DNA of 64,000 bases from Streptomyces sp. SID8374 (GCF_009865135.1 NZ_WWGH01000001.1:2170001-2234000), one strand, 5' to 3'; shown: positions 23,678 to 34,879, counted from the first letter of the stretch. The notes: generated from the sequence alone by a model not told the origin. A program made the numbers and translations.

Positions 23678-26600
23678 ATGACCAAGGAATCCCCCAGCTC
23701 CATATCCGGGACGAGACGCGCCGCACGCATCGCGGCCGCTGCCGGCCTGGCTGCCGCCCTCGCGGCCGCCGGCGCCGCGCCGGTGTTCGCCGTCGACGAC
23801 CCGGCACCGGCACCCGTCAAACCGGCCGCCACGAGCGACCGGGGCGACAAGCTCGGCACGGCTGACGCCGAAGTTCTGGCCAAGGCCGAGGCCAAGGGCG
23901 AGAAGAACATCACGATGATGATCGCCACCACCCCGGGGGCGACCGAGCAGGTCACCGAGCAGCTGGACGCCGTCAAGGGGTCCGTGCTCGGCCAGACCTA
24001 CGACAAGCTCGGCTACGTCCGGGCGACGGTGCCGACCAGCACCGCCGAGGCCACCATCGAGGCGGCGTCCAAGCTCAAGTCCGTGCTCGGCATCGATCTC
24101 AAGCAGGAGATCAAGCTGGACGACCCGACGCCCTCGGGCGACCGGGCCGCCGGGGCCAAGCAGGTCAAGGCCACGGGCAGCTACCCGGCGCCGGGCAAGA
24201 AGACCCCGGCCGCCAACCCGTACAACCCGTCCTTCGAGACGGGTGCGGTCGAGTTCGTCGAGAAGAACCCGAAGGCCGACGGCCGCGGGATCACCATCGG
24301 GATCCTGGACTCCGGTGTCGACCTCGGCCACCCGGCGCTGGCGAAGACCACCACCGGCGAGCGCAAGATCGTCGACTGGGTCACCGCGACCGACCCGGTC
24401 AACGACGGCGACGGCACCTGGCTGCGGATGTCCGAGACCGTCACCGGTCCGACGTTCACCGCCGGCGGCCAGACCTACTCGGCGCCCGCGGGCAGCTACC
24501 GGTTCGCCCGGTTCGCCGAGGCGGCCACCACCGGTGGCGACATGGCGGGCGACCTCAACCGCGACGGTGACACCACCGATGTCTGGGGCGTGCTCTACGA
24601 CCCGGTCACCGGCACCGTCCGGGTCGACCTGAACAACAACGCCAACTTCTCCGACGACGCGGTGCTCAAGCCGTACAAGGACAAGTTCCAGGTCGCCTAC
24701 TTCGGTGAGGACGACCCGCGCACCGAGATCGTCGAGCGCATCCCGTTCGTCGTCGAGACCCGTAAGAACGTGGTCTACAACTCGGCGGGCGCCAGGGCCG
24801 ACTACGTCAACATCGGTGTCATCGAGGGCTCGCACGGCACGCACGTCGCGGGCATCACCGCGGCCAACGGCCTGTTCGGCGGCAAGATGAACGGTGCGGC
24901 GCCCGGCGCCAAGATCGTCTCCTCGCGCGCCTGCACCTGGTCCGGCGGCTGCACCAACATCGCGCTGACCGAGGGCATGATCGACCTCGTCGTCAACCGC
25001 GGCGTCGACATCGTCAACATGTCGATCGGCGGCCTGCCGCCGCTGAACGACGGCAACAACGCCCGCGCCGAGCTCTACAAGCGCCTCATCGACATCTACG
25101 GCGTCCAGCTCGTCATCTCGGCCGGCAACAGCGGCCCGGGCCTCAACACCATCGGTGACCCGGCCCTGGCCGACCACGTCATCTCGGTGGGCGCGTCGAT
25201 CTCCAAGGAGACGTGGGCCGCGAACTACGGCTCCAACGTCACCAAGAAGTACGACCTGCTCCCCTTCTCCTCGCGCGGTCCGCGTGAGGACGGCGGCTTC
25301 ACGCCGACCATCTCGGCTCCGGGTGCGGCCATCAACACCACCCAGACCTGGGCCGCGGGCGGTCCGGTCAAGGAGGCGGGCTACGCCCTGCCGGCCGGCT
25401 ACTCGATGCTCCAGGGCACCTCGATGGCCTCGCCGCAGGCCGCCGGTGCCGCCGCCCTGCTGCTCTCCGCCGCGAAGCAGAAGGACCTGGAGCTGCCCCC
25501 GGCCGACCTGCGGGTCGCGCTGACCAGCTCGGCGAGCCACATCAAGGACGTGCCCGCGCACGCCCAGGGCTCCGGTCTGATCGACATCGTCGCCGCCTGG
25601 AAGCTCATCACCAAGAAGGGCAACCCGGCGCACGAGTACAAGGTGAAGGCCCCGGTCGACACCGCGATCGACTTCGCGCTCAAGGACCCGGGCTTCGGCA
25701 CCGGCCTCTACGACCGTGAGGGCGGCCTCAAGGTCGGCGAGACGAAGGTCTACGAGATCACCGTCACCCGCACCACGGGCCCGGACCGCAACGTCCAGCA
25801 CAAGCTGTCGTTGAAGAACAACGACGGCACGTTCAAGCTGAGCAGCCCCGAGTACGTCTCGCTGCCGCTGGACGTCCCGGTGAAGCTCAAGGTCACGGCG
25901 AAGGCCAAGACCGCAGGCGTGCACAGCGCCATCCTGGAGCTGGACGACAGCAAGACCATCGGCATCGACCACCAGGTCTTGTCCACGGTCGTCGTCGCCA
26001 ACGAGCTGAACCACCCCGGTTACGCGTTCAAGTCGTCGAGTTCGGTGCAGCGCAACAGCACCACCTCGTACTTCGTCAACGTGCCGGAGGGCGCCAAGAC
26101 CCTTGAGGTCGCCCTCAGCGCGCTCCGCTCGGGCAGCCAGACCCGGTTCATCGCCCTGCACCCGTACGGGACGCCGGTCGACCCGACCTCCACGGTCAAC
26201 TGCTACCCGAACTACGAGAACCCGGCCAACACCTGCCGCCCGGACGTGCGCTCCTACAAGGACCCGTACCCCGGCGTGTGGGAGATCGAGGTCGAGTCGC
26301 GCCGTACGTCGCCGCTGCTGGACAACCCGTTCAAGCTGGACGTCTCGCTGCTCGGCGCCACCTTCGACCCGGCGGTGCAGACCATCGCCGAGGCGAAGAT
26401 CGGCGCCCCGGCCGCGGTGAACTGGAAGGTCACCAACGGCGCCGCGGCTCTTGAGGGCAAGCTCAAGGGCGGCTCGCTGGGCTCGGCCAAGGTCGACAAG
26501 CCGTCGATCTCCACGGGCCAGACCCGCCAGACCACGGTCACCATCGGTGCGGGCGTCGAGAGGCTGGACTTCGCCATCGGCGGTACGTCGGACGCCAACG

Positions 26601-26980
26601 CCGACCTCGACCTGTACGTCTTCCGGGGCGCCACCCAGGTCGGCAGCGGCACCACCGCCGGCTCGGAGGAGAAGGTCAGCCTGGCCAACCCGGCCGCCGG
26701 TACGTACACGGTGATCGTCGAGGGCTACTCGGTTCCGTCCGGGTCGACCACGTACGACTACCGCGACGTGTACTACTCGGCCTCGCTCGGCACCCTGAAG
26801 GTCGACGCGTCGAAGACCTACAACCTCGCGAACGGCGCCTCGGCGCAGGTCGGCGCCGAGGTCGTGGTCGCCGGTGCGGCTCCCGAGGGGCGTCAGTTCT
26901 TCGGTGAGGTCCAGCTGGTCAACGCGCGCGGCACCGCCGCGGGCACCGGCAGCGTCGTGATCGAGAAGGTCACTCCGTAA
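23678..26980 (+). CDS. Secreted S8 (subtilisin-like) serine peptidase
   Basis: A ~1100-residue exported protease. A Sec signal peptide (TRRAARIAAAAGLAAALAAA, cleavage near PVFA-VDD) is followed by an inhibitor I9-like propeptide, then the catalytic domain with Asp211 (GILDSGVDLGHP), His386 (SHGTHVAGI), the oxyanion Asn of VISAGNSGPG, and Ser582 (GTSMASPQAAGAAAL). The ~175-residue gap between Asp and His is a large insertion. The C-terminal ~450 residues are beta-rich (bacterial pre-peptidase-like domains: DFAIGGTSDANADLDLYVFR). ATG 23678 sits 5 nt after AGGGA; ATG 23672 is the alternative. Probably involved in extracellular protein breakdown. Confidence 0.93.
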   Translation: MTKESPSSISGTRRAARIAAAAGLAAALAAAGAAPVFAVDDPAPAPVKPAATSDRGDKLGTADAEVLAKAEAKGEKNITMMIATTPGATEQVTEQLDAVKGSVLGQTYDKLGYVRATVPTSTAEATIEAASKLKSVLGIDLKQEIKLDDPTPSGDRAAGAKQVKATGSYPAPGKKTPAANPYNPSFETGAVEFVEKNPKADGRGITIGILDSGVDLGHPALAKTTTGERKIVDWVTATDPVNDGDGTWLRMSETVTGPTFTAGGQTYSAPAGSYRFARFAEAATTGGDMAGDLNRDGDTTDVWGVLYDPVTGTVRVDLNNNANFSDDAVLKPYKDKFQVAYFGEDDPRTEIVERIPFVVETRKNVVYNSAGARADYVNIGVIEGSHGTHVAGITAANGLFGGKMNGAAPGAKIVSSRACTWSGGCTNIALTEGMIDLVVNRGVDIVNMSIGGLPPLNDGNNARAELYKRLIDIYGVQLVISAGNSGPGLNTIGDPALADHVISVGASISKETWAANYGSNVTKKYDLLPFSSRGPREDGGFTPTISAPGAAINTTQTWAAGGPVKEAGYALPAGYSMLQGTSMASPQAAGAAALLLSAAKQKDLELPPADLRVALTSSASHIKDVPAHAQGSGLIDIVAAWKLITKKGNPAHEYKVKAPVDTAIDFALKDPGFGTGLYDREGGLKVGETKVYEITVTRTTGPDRNVQHKLSLKNNDGTFKLSSPEYVSLPLDVPVKLKVTAKAKTAGVHSAILELDDSKTIGIDHQVLSTVVVANELNHPGYAFKSSSSVQRNSTTSYFVNVPEGAKTLEVALSALRSGSQTRFIALHPYGTPVDPTSTVNCYPNYENPANTCRPDVRSYKDPYPGVWEIEVESRRTSPLLDNPFKLDVSLLGATFDPAVQTIAEAKIGAPAAVNWKVTNGAAALEGKLKGGSLGSAKVDKPSISTGQTRQTTVTIGAGVERLDFAIGGTSDANADLDLYVFRGATQVGSGTTAGSEEKVSLANPAAGTYTVIVEGYSVPSGSTTYDYRDVYYSASLGTLKVDASKTYNLANGASAQVGAEVVVAGAAPEGRQFFGEVQLVNARGTAAGTGSVVIEKVTP

Positions 26981-28285
<1,305 letters not shown>

Positions 28286-28361
28286 CGCGCGACCCTTTAT
28301 GCGTACGCGCGTCGTACGGGCGTGATTCTTTGCGCGTACGGAAACGGCGGTCCTTTTACGC

Positions 28362-28415
28362 GTACGGAAAGGGGCGGTCACCGGTGGTTCTCCGGTGGCC
28401 GCCCCTTTCGCGTAC
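28362..28415. terminator. Bidirectional terminator between asd and the DUF1203 gene
   Basis: An extended stem (about 28362-28384 with 28392-28415, few mismatches) lies between the convergent genes ending at 28285 and 28421, with A- and T-rich steps on either side of the GC core. Confidence 0.8.
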
Positions 28416-28420
28416 CCCTC

Positions 28421-28969
28421 TCAGGGCCTCCGCACCTCGAAGTGGAGGCACCCGTACTCCACCGCCCGTACGTGCACCAGCGCCACCTCCGGGTCCGCGA
28501 ACGCCTCGTCGAAGGCCGCGTCGAAGCCCTTCTCCGCCTCGGCGGGGATCTCCAGGAGCCGTCCGCCGACGATGTGCCCGCGCGCGTCGTAGCGGCGGAC
28601 CGTGCGGAGTGCGCCGGGGCGCGAGAACGGATAGCCCGGGCGCTCCGGGTCCGGGCCCGCGCACTCCTCGGCGTGGATGAAGACGGGTCCCTGCTCGTCG
28701 TAGGCCCCCGGGGCCGCCCCGGTCGCGGCCGCCCAGCGGCGCAGCGGGGCGTAGGAGACCAGGGCGATGCGCTCCCCCGGCTCGCTGCCGCGCAGGCAGC
28801 AGCGCAAGGGGGAGCCGCTGTCCGTCTCCGTGTACGGGACGCAGGGGCGGCCCGCGTCGTCGGTCGCGCGGAGTTCGGCGAGGGCGGCGGGAGGGATGGG
28901 GCGGGCCTCGTATCGGGTGACGGGGCGGTGCTCGTCCCCGGTGCTGGGGCGGGGTTCGTGTGCGGTCAT
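28421..28969 (-). CDS. DUF1203 family protein
   Basis: A ~182-residue protein of the DUF1203 family, function unknown. The family pattern is clear: RYEARPIPPAALAELRATDDAG, then PLRCCLRGSEPGERIALVSYAPL with two adjacent Cys, GPVFIHAEEC, RRYDARGHIVGG and the closing VHVRAVEYGCLHFEV. ATG 28969 (MTAHEPRPS) is preferred because the frame upstream runs into the promoter of the divergent pepN gene, though ATG 29038 is open. It converges with asd. Confidence 0.8.
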   Translation of the reverse strand: MTAHEPRPSTGDEHRPVTRYEARPIPPAALAELRATDDAGRPCVPYTETDSGSPLRCCLRGSEPGERIALVSYAPLRRWAAATGAAPGAYDEQGPVFIHAEECAGPDPERPGYPFSRPGALRTVRRYDARGHIVGGRLLEIPAEAEKGFDAAFDEAFADPEVALVHVRAVEYGCLHFEVRRP

Positions 28970-29093
28970 GGTCCGAGCGTCTCCCCCGGAGCCGTCCGCG
29001 TCCGGCGGAAAACGGACATCGCGCTGAGAGCGCGGCACGTGGAAGGATGACGGAAACGCCGCATATCAAGTCGCACACCTAGGAGATGACCGC

Positions 29094-31670
29094 GTGCCTG
29101 GCACGAATCTGACCCGCGAAGAGGCACAGGAGCGGGCGCGCCTGCTGACCGTGGACGCGTACGAGATCGATCTCGACCTCTCCGGAGCGCAGGAGGGCGG
29201 CACCTACCGGTCCGTGACCACCGTGCGCTTCGACTCCGCGGAGGCCGGTGCCCAGACCTTCATCGACCTGGTCGCCCCGGCCGTCCACGAGGCCGTGCTC
29301 AACGGTGAGGCGCTGGACGTCGCCGCCGTGTTCCGCGACTCGCGGATCGCCCTGGCCGGGCTGCGCGAAGGCGCCAACGAGCTGAAGGTCGTCGCGGACT
29401 GCGCGTACACCAACACCGGTGAGGGCCTGCACCGGTTCGTCGACCCGGTCGACGAGCAGGCCTACCTCTACACCCAGTTCGAGGTGCCGGACGCCCGCCG
29501 CGTCTTCGCCTCGTTCGAGCAGCCGGACCTGAAGGCCACGTTCCAGTTCACCGTGAAGGCCCCTTCCGGCTGGACGGTCATCTCGAACTCGCCGACGCCC
29601 GAGCCCAAGGACGACGTCTGGACGTTCGAGCCGACGCCGCGCATCTCCACGTACATCACGGCCCTCATCGTCGGCCCGTACCACTCGGTGCACAGCAGCT
29701 ACGAGAAGGACGGCCAGTCCGTCCCGCTCGGCATCTACTGCCGCCCCTCGCTCGCCGAGTACCTGGACGCGGAGGACATCTTCGCCGTCACCCGGCAGGG
29801 CTTCGCGTGGTTCCAGGAGAAGTTCGACTACGCGTACCCGTTCGCCAAGTACGACCAGCTCTTCGTGCCGGAGTTCAACGCGGGCGCGATGGAGAACGCG
29901 GGCGCGGTCACCATCCGCGACCAGTACGTCTTCCGCTCCAAGGTGACGGACGCGGCGTACGAGGTGCGGGCCGAGACGATCCTGCACGAGCTGGCCCACA
30001 TGTGGTTCGGCGACCTCGTGACGATGGAGTGGTGGAACGACCTCTGGCTGAACGAGTCGTTCGCCACCTACACCTCGATCGCCTGCCAGGCGGACGCCGA
30101 GGGCTCCAAGTGGCCGCACTCCTGGACCACGTTCGCCAACTCCATGAAGACCTGGGCGTACCGGCAGGACCAGCTGCCCTCCACGCACCCGATCATGGCG
30201 GACATCCGGGACCTGGACGACGTCCTCGTCAACTTCGACGGGATCACGTACGCCAAGGGCGCCTCGGTGCTCAAGCAGCTCGTCGCGTACGTCGGCAAGG
30301 ACGCGTTCTTCCAGGGCGTGCAGGCGTACTTCAAGGCGCACGCCTTCGGCAACACCCGCCTCTCCGACCTGCTCGGCGCGCTGGAGAAGACCTCCGGCCG
30401 TGACCTGAAGACCTGGTCGAAGGCGTGGCTGGAGACGGCCGGGATCAACATCCTGCGCCCGGAGATCGAGACCGACGAGAACGGCCACGTCACCTCCTTC
30501 ACCGTCCTCCAGGAGGCCCCGGCGCTGCCCGCCGGAGCCAAGGGCGAGCCGACGCTGCGCCCGCACCGGATCGCGGTCGGCTGCTACGACCTGGACGCGG
30601 ACGGCAAGCTCGTCCGGACGAACCGGATCGAGCTGGACGTCGACGGCGAGCGCACCACCGTGCCGTTCCCGGAGAACACCGCCCGCCCGGCGGTCATCCT
30701 GCTCAACGACGACGACCTCTCGTACGCGAAGGTCCGCCTGGACGAGGAGTCGCTGCGCGTCGTCACCGAGCACCTGGGCGACTTCACCGAGTCGCTGCCG
30801 CGCGCCCTGTGCTGGGCCTCCGCCTGGGACATGACCCGCGACGGCGAGCTGGCGACCCGCGACTACCTCTCGCTGGTGCTGTCGGGCATCGGCAAGGAGT
30901 CGGACATCGGCGTCGTCCAGTCGCTGCACCGGCAGCTGAAGCTGGCCCTGGACCTGTACGCGGCGCCGGAGACCCGTGAGGCCGCGCTCAACCAGTGGAC
31001 CGACGCGACACTGGCGCACCTGCGGGCGGCGGAGCCGGGCAGCGACCACCAGCTGGCGTGGGCCCGCGCGTTCGCGGCGACGGCCCGCAACCCGCAGCAG
31101 CTGGACCTGCTCCAGTCGCTGCTGGACGGTACGGAGTCCATCGAGGGCCTGACCGTCGACACCGAGCTGCGCTGGACGTTCGTGCAGCGGCTGGCGGCCG
31201 TCGGGCTGCTGGACGAGGAGGAGATCGCCGCCGAGTACGAGCGCGACAGGACGGCGGCGGGCGAGCGCCACGCGGCCGTGGCCCGGGCGGCGCAGCCCTC
31301 GGAGGAGGCCAAGGCGCAGGCGTGGGCCTCGGTCGTGGAGTCCGACAAGCTGCCCAACGCGCTCCAGGAAGCGGTCATCAGCGGCTTCGTCCAGTCGGAC
31401 CAGCGCGAGCTGCTGGCCCCGTACACCGAGAAGTTCTTCGCCGCGGTGAAGGACGTCTGGGACTCGCGCAGCCACGAGATGGCCCAGCAGATCGCGGTCG
31501 GCCTCTTCCCGGCCTTCCAGGTCTCCCAGGAGACGCTGGACGCCACCGACGCGTGGCTGGCCTCGGCCGAGCCGAGCGCGGCCCTGCGCCGGCTGATGTC
31601 GGAGTCGCGGTCGGGCGTGGAGCGCGCCCTGAAGGCCCAGGCGGCGGACGCGGCGGCGGCCACCGCGTAG
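29094..31670 (+). CDS. pepN: Aminopeptidase N (M1), copy 2
   Basis: The second M1 zinc aminopeptidase, 858 residues. It has GAMENAGAVTIRDQYVF, the zinc site HELAHMWFGDLVTMEWWNDL (HELAH at 298-302), the third ligand Glu in LNESFATY, and the ERAP1_C-like helical domain ending in an Ala-rich tail. GTG 29094 lies 7 nt after AGGAGA. Its GAMENAG loop is closer to the classical GAMEN motif than copy 1 (GAMENPG), which may change specificity. The two genes are colinear through their length, so they are a duplication, probably old given the divergence. Confidence 0.95.
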   Translation: MPGTNLTREEAQERARLLTVDAYEIDLDLSGAQEGGTYRSVTTVRFDSAEAGAQTFIDLVAPAVHEAVLNGEALDVAAVFRDSRIALAGLREGANELKVVADCAYTNTGEGLHRFVDPVDEQAYLYTQFEVPDARRVFASFEQPDLKATFQFTVKAPSGWTVISNSPTPEPKDDVWTFEPTPRISTYITALIVGPYHSVHSSYEKDGQSVPLGIYCRPSLAEYLDAEDIFAVTRQGFAWFQEKFDYAYPFAKYDQLFVPEFNAGAMENAGAVTIRDQYVFRSKVTDAAYEVRAETILHELAHMWFGDLVTMEWWNDLWLNESFATYTSIACQADAEGSKWPHSWTTFANSMKTWAYRQDQLPSTHPIMADIRDLDDVLVNFDGITYAKGASVLKQLVAYVGKDAFFQGVQAYFKAHAFGNTRLSDLLGALEKTSGRDLKTWSKAWLETAGINILRPEIETDENGHVTSFTVLQEAPALPAGAKGEPTLRPHRIAVGCYDLDADGKLVRTNRIELDVDGERTTVPFPENTARPAVILLNDDDLSYAKVRLDEESLRVVTEHLGDFTESLPRALCWASAWDMTRDGELATRDYLSLVLSGIGKESDIGVVQSLHRQLKLALDLYAAPETREAALNQWTDATLAHLRAAEPGSDHQLAWARAFAATARNPQQLDLLQSLLDGTESIEGLTVDTELRWTFVQRLAAVGLLDEEEIAAEYERDRTAAGERHAAVARAAQPSEEAKAQAWASVVESDKLPNALQEAVISGFVQSDQRELLAPYTEKFFAAVKDVWDSRSHEMAQQIAVGLFPAFQVSQETLDATDAWLASAEPSAALRRLMSESRSGVERALKAQAADAAAATA

Positions 31671-31728
31671 TCCGTACGGTGCTTCTGGGGGCGCCCTCTC
31701 CGCTGCGGCGGCGGGGGCGCCCCGTGCG

Positions 31729-32166
31729 TTACGGCGGCGGCGCCAGTACGAGGGGCCAGTCCTCGCCCGAGCGGACCAGCGCCACGGCCGCCTCGGCCGG
31801 GGTCCCGGCGGGCGCGACCAGGACGAGGGTGGCCTCCGAGGCCCGGGCGTACGCGGCGGGGTCGACCCGCGCCGTCACGCGCAGCAGCCGCAGGGCCGCC
31901 GGGTCGGCGAGGGAGCGGGCGGGGAACGGCCCGGCGTCCTCGACCAGGGCGGGGTACGCGACGATGTCGACGGTCAGCAGCCCGCCGTCCAGGCGCCGTT
32001 CGGCCCAGCCGTCCGTCCGCACCAGGTGGAGGCAGTCGTCGCCCTCGTAGCCGGACGACATGAGCCGGGCCACGGCGCGTTCGTGACGGTCCGCGTCCTC
32101 CGACACGACCACGACGACGGTCACGGAGCCTGGGACCAGCCCGGTGGAGAGCAGTACCTCGGCCAT
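31729..32166 (-). CDS. Hypothetical protein
   Basis: A 145-residue soluble protein of unknown function, alpha/beta in character: VTVVVVVSEDADRHERAVARL, GLLTVDIVAYPALVEDAGPF and ATLVLVAPAGTPAEAAVALV. No signal peptide or recognised motif. It converges with pepN copy 2, 58 bp apart, and stands alone on its strand. Codon use is normal, which supports it as real. Confidence 0.65.
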   Translation of the reverse strand: MAEVLLSTGLVPGSVTVVVVVSEDADRHERAVARLMSSGYEGDDCLHLVRTDGWAERRLDGGLLTVDIVAYPALVEDAGPFPARSLADPAALRLLRVTARVDPAAYARASEATLVLVAPAGTPAEAAVALVRSGEDWPLVLAPPP

Positions 32167-32246
32167 CCGGCTCCCCCAGGGTGCGGCGACGGGTTCGACG
32201 CCCGCAGGCTAGCCGGTCCGCCCGGTCGCCCGCGCACGCGGTGGGT

Positions 32247-32374
32247 CTCCCGTGGCCCACGGCCCGAAGGGTCGTCGCGGGCCTCGGTCGTGGGCCACGG
32301 GAGGGTCTGAGCCGGCCGGCCCGTTGGAGACCGCCCGGCGGGCGGGCGCAGGAGCGCAGCCGTCCGCCGGGCGG
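32247..32374 (-). terminator. Two successive hairpins after allantoicase
   Basis: Reading the minus strand, the gap after the allantoicase stop holds an 11-bp stem (32374-32364 with 32341-32331) and then a perfect 15-bp stem with a long 27-nt loop (32303-32289 with 32261-32247). The first is probably the allantoicase terminator; the second lies close to the next gene's start and might instead be regulatory. Confidence 0.6.
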
Positions 32375-32387
32375 TGGCAGGGGGCGG

Positions 32388-33542
32388 CTACGAGGCGGAC
32401 TCCTCGTAACGGCGGGTCAGTTCGGCCGTGCCGGACTCCGTGAAGCCGCCGTGCAGCCGCATCCGGGCCACCCCGCCGTCGGGGAAGGCGTCGAGGCGGA
32501 CGTGGGTGACGACGGCCTGGGCGCGCAGCACGAAGCGGTGGAGGGTGTCGGGCTGGAGGCGGGTGCGCGGGATGATCTCGAACCACTCGCCGGTGTCGCC
32601 GTTGCGGCCCTGGAGGGCGATCCAGCCGGCGGAGTTGCCCTTGAGGTAGGCGGTGTCGATCTCGACCGCGCGGACCGCGCCCTGCGCCGGGAGACGGAAG
32701 CGGACCCAGTCGTTGGTGTCGCGGACCCGGCGGCGGCGGTTCTCCCAGCCGTCGTCCATCTTGCGGGAGGTGCCCGGCAGGATGATCTGGGTGGGCGAGG
32801 AGTAGAAGCGGTCGGAGGCGTCCTCGTACGTACCGCCGTTGAGGACCGAGATCAGGTCGACGGTTCCGAGCGCGGCGATCCAGGCCGGGTCGGGGACGAC
32901 CTCGCCGTGGACGCGGAGGCGGGCTATGCCGCCGTCGGGGTGCTGGCAGAGGCGCAGGTGGGTGTAGCGGCGGCCGCCGGTGATCTCGAAGGCGTTGGCC
33001 GCGTGGCCGCGTACGGGGGTGGGCGGAAGGATCTCCTCCCACTTCACGTCGTCGGCGAGCAGCTCCTCCGGGCTCGGGGCGCCCTCGACGGCGGTGGCCT
33101 GCACCGATACGCGCTGGGGGTAGTTGCCGCGGAAGTGGGCGGTGTCCACGATCAGGCCGCGCACGATGCCGGGGGCGCCGAGGCGGACGATCGCCCAGTC
33201 GTGGTCCTCGGGGGCCGGGAAGGGGTTCTCGGCGTCGGCGCCACGGCGGCGGCGGGTCTCCCAGCCGTCCATGATCTTGCCCTTGTGGCCGAAGTGCTCG
33301 GGGTCGAAGACGGCGCGCTCGCGCAGGAGGAGGTTCTCGCGCTCGGCGAAGAACTCGTCGTTGGCGGCGATCACACCGGCGCCGAGGCGGCGGTCGGCGA
33401 GGTCGACCAGCTCGGTGAAGGGGAGGTCGCCCGCCTCCCGGTAGTCGGCGTAGGGGTCGCCGCCGCCGTAGGGCGCGGCGTCATTGGCGTGGGGGTCGGT
33501 GTCGGGGTTCTGGAATGTGGTCTCGCTCGCGTCGAAGGTCAT
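32388..33542 (-). CDS. alc: Allantoicase
   Basis: Allantoicase hydrolyses allantoate to ureidoglycolate and urea in purine breakdown. The 384-residue product has the family's two tandem beta-sandwich repeats: first GKIMDGWETRRRRGADAENP with DWAIVRLGAPG and VDTAHFRGNYPQ, then SRKMDDGWENRRRRVRDTND with DWVRFRLPAQG and IDTAYLKGNSAG. Both end in a HPDGGIARLRVHGE/FPDGGVARMRLHGG strand. Allantoinase, its usual upstream partner, is not beside it in this window. A LysR regulator lies just upstream on the same strand. Confidence 0.93.
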   Translation of the reverse strand: MTFDASETTFQNPDTDPHANDAAPYGGGDPYADYREAGDLPFTELVDLADRRLGAGVIAANDEFFAERENLLLRERAVFDPEHFGHKGKIMDGWETRRRRGADAENPFPAPEDHDWAIVRLGAPGIVRGLIVDTAHFRGNYPQRVSVQATAVEGAPSPEELLADDVKWEEILPPTPVRGHAANAFEITGGRRYTHLRLCQHPDGGIARLRVHGEVVPDPAWIAALGTVDLISVLNGGTYEDASDRFYSSPTQIILPGTSRKMDDGWENRRRRVRDTNDWVRFRLPAQGAVRAVEIDTAYLKGNSAGWIALQGRNGDTGEWFEIIPRTRLQPDTLHRFVLRAQAVVTHVRLDAFPDGGVARMRLHGGFTESGTAELTRRYEESAS

Positions 33543-33606
33543 GGCCCTACCTTCACGCCGACCGACCCATCAGGTCCATCGAAAGTTTTCGCAGGTACTG
33601 TTCAGC

Positions 33607-34518
33607 TCAGCTGAACGATGCAGCGATCTCCGTGAGCGCCTTGAGCACCCTGGCCACCGCCGGGCCGCTCTCCGCCCCGTGCCGGACCGCCGCCACCACA
33701 TGGCGGCGCGGCTGGTCCGCCTCCAGGACCCGCATCACCACGCCTTCGCGCCGCTGCTCCCGGGAGGCCATCCGGGGGACGAGCGCGATGCCCATGCCCG
33801 CCTCGACCAGGGCGAGGATCGCGGTCCAGCCGGCGGCGCTGTGGGCCTGCTCGGGGACGAAGCCCGCCGCCTCGCAGGCGGCCGTGGTGATCTCGGACCA
33901 GGGGCCCGAGCCACCGAAGATCCAGCGGTCGGCGGCCAGGTCGGCGAGGCGCAGCGCGGGTGCACCGGCCAGCGGGTGGGCGGCCGGGAGCGCCACGTCC
34001 AGCGGGTCGGCCAGCAGCGGGAAGAGCGAGAAGCGGGGGTCGCGGGCGGTCGGGGCGTGGGCGGCCAGCGAGAGCGCCAGATCCACCTCACCCGCCGTGA
34101 GCAGCTCGTACGCCTGCGCCGCCTCGGCCTCCCGTACGCGTACGTCGGGTCCCGGGCGGTCCTCGGCGCGCAGGAGCCGCACGGCCGGGACGACGAGGGC
34201 GGGCACGGCGGTGGAGAACGCACCGACCCGCACCTCGCCCGCCTCGCCGCGCAGATAGCCGGTGAGTTCGGCGTCCGCCCGCTCCAGCTGGGCGAAGACC
34301 GCCTCGGCGTGGCGCAGGACGAGGTGGGCGGCGTCCGTGAGGCGGACCCGGCGGCCCTGCGGTTCCAGAAGCTCCACGCCGAGCTGCTTGGCCAGGTTGG
34401 TGAGCTGCTGGGAGACGGCCGAGGGGGTCATCAGGAGCGCCTCGGCGGTCGCCGTCACCGTGCCCCGGTCGCGCAGGGTGCGCAGGATGCGGAGCTTCTT
34501 GACGTCCCACTCGGTCAT
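33607..34518 (-). CDS. LysR-family transcriptional regulator
   Basis: A 303-residue LysR regulator. The HTH is at residues ~5-60 (LRILRTLRDRGTVTATAEAL, TPSAVSQQLTNLAKQLGVEL, RRVRLTDAAHLVL) and the rest is the two-lobed effector domain (GEVRVGAFSTAVPALVVPAV, DLALSLAAH, ILALVEAGMGIALVPRMA). Streptomyces has many of this short-spacer type. The effector is unknown. It lies 64 bp upstream of allantoicase on the same strand, so it could co-transcribe with or regulate that gene, but there is no direct evidence. Nine-base direct repeats (tgccgtccg) at 34539-34562 precede it. Confidence 0.9.
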   Translation of the reverse strand: MTEWDVKKLRILRTLRDRGTVTATAEALLMTPSAVSQQLTNLAKQLGVELLEPQGRRVRLTDAAHLVLRHAEAVFAQLERADAELTGYLRGEAGEVRVGAFSTAVPALVVPAVRLLRAEDRPGPDVRVREAEAAQAYELLTAGEVDLALSLAAHAPTARDPRFSLFPLLADPLDVALPAAHPLAGAPALRLADLAADRWIFGGSGPWSEITTAACEAAGFVPEQAHSAAGWTAILALVEAGMGIALVPRMASREQRREGVVMRVLEADQPRRHVVAAVRHGAESGPAVARVLKALTEIAASFS

Positions 34519-34648
34519 GGCCGCAACCTACCGGGTGCCGTCCGTGCCGTCCGTGCCGTCCGGTGCGGTCCGTGTCGTCCGGCGCCGGACGTGCGGATGC
34601 GCCGCGCGGTAGCTCCTACCGGCGGCGCATCCTTCGTACGGGTGCGGG

Positions 34649-34879
34649 TCAGACCTGCTTCTTGGACTTGTCCAGGACCATGACCAGGGCTGTGATCACC
34701 GCGAACAGGGCGATGGGCGCGATGACGTAGAGACCGATGGTCTCCATCGCGCTGAGGCCCGGACCCGGGTCGTCACCGTCGTCGCGGGTGTACGCGAGGG
34801 CCGGGGCCGACATGAGCAGCATCATCAGCGTCGTCCCGGCCGCAACGACGCCGGCGCGCATTCCGTTCTTCTTGTCCAC
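34649..34879 (-). CDS. Small membrane protein
   Basis: A 76-residue protein starting VDKKNGMRAGVVAAG. It has a first hydrophobic segment (GTTLMMLLMSAPALA) that looks like a signal peptide ending at ALA-Y, an acidic stretch TRDDGDDPGPG, and a transmembrane helix (IGLYVIAPIALFAVITALVM) with a positively charged end DKSKKQV. Likely one or two membrane passes with the acidic loop outside. Function unknown. GTG 34879 is preferred to ATG 34861 because it adds the charged n-region. It follows malQ by 20 bp and may be co-transcribed. Confidence 0.75.
   Translation of the reverse strand: MDKKNGMRAGVVAAGTTLMMLLMSAPALAYTRDDGDDPGPGLSAMETIGLYVIAPIALFAVITALVMVLDKSKKQV

Noticed and set aside
29079..31475. 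Long frame opposite pepN copy 2
   Set aside because: Same antisense effect; no ribosome site and no motif.
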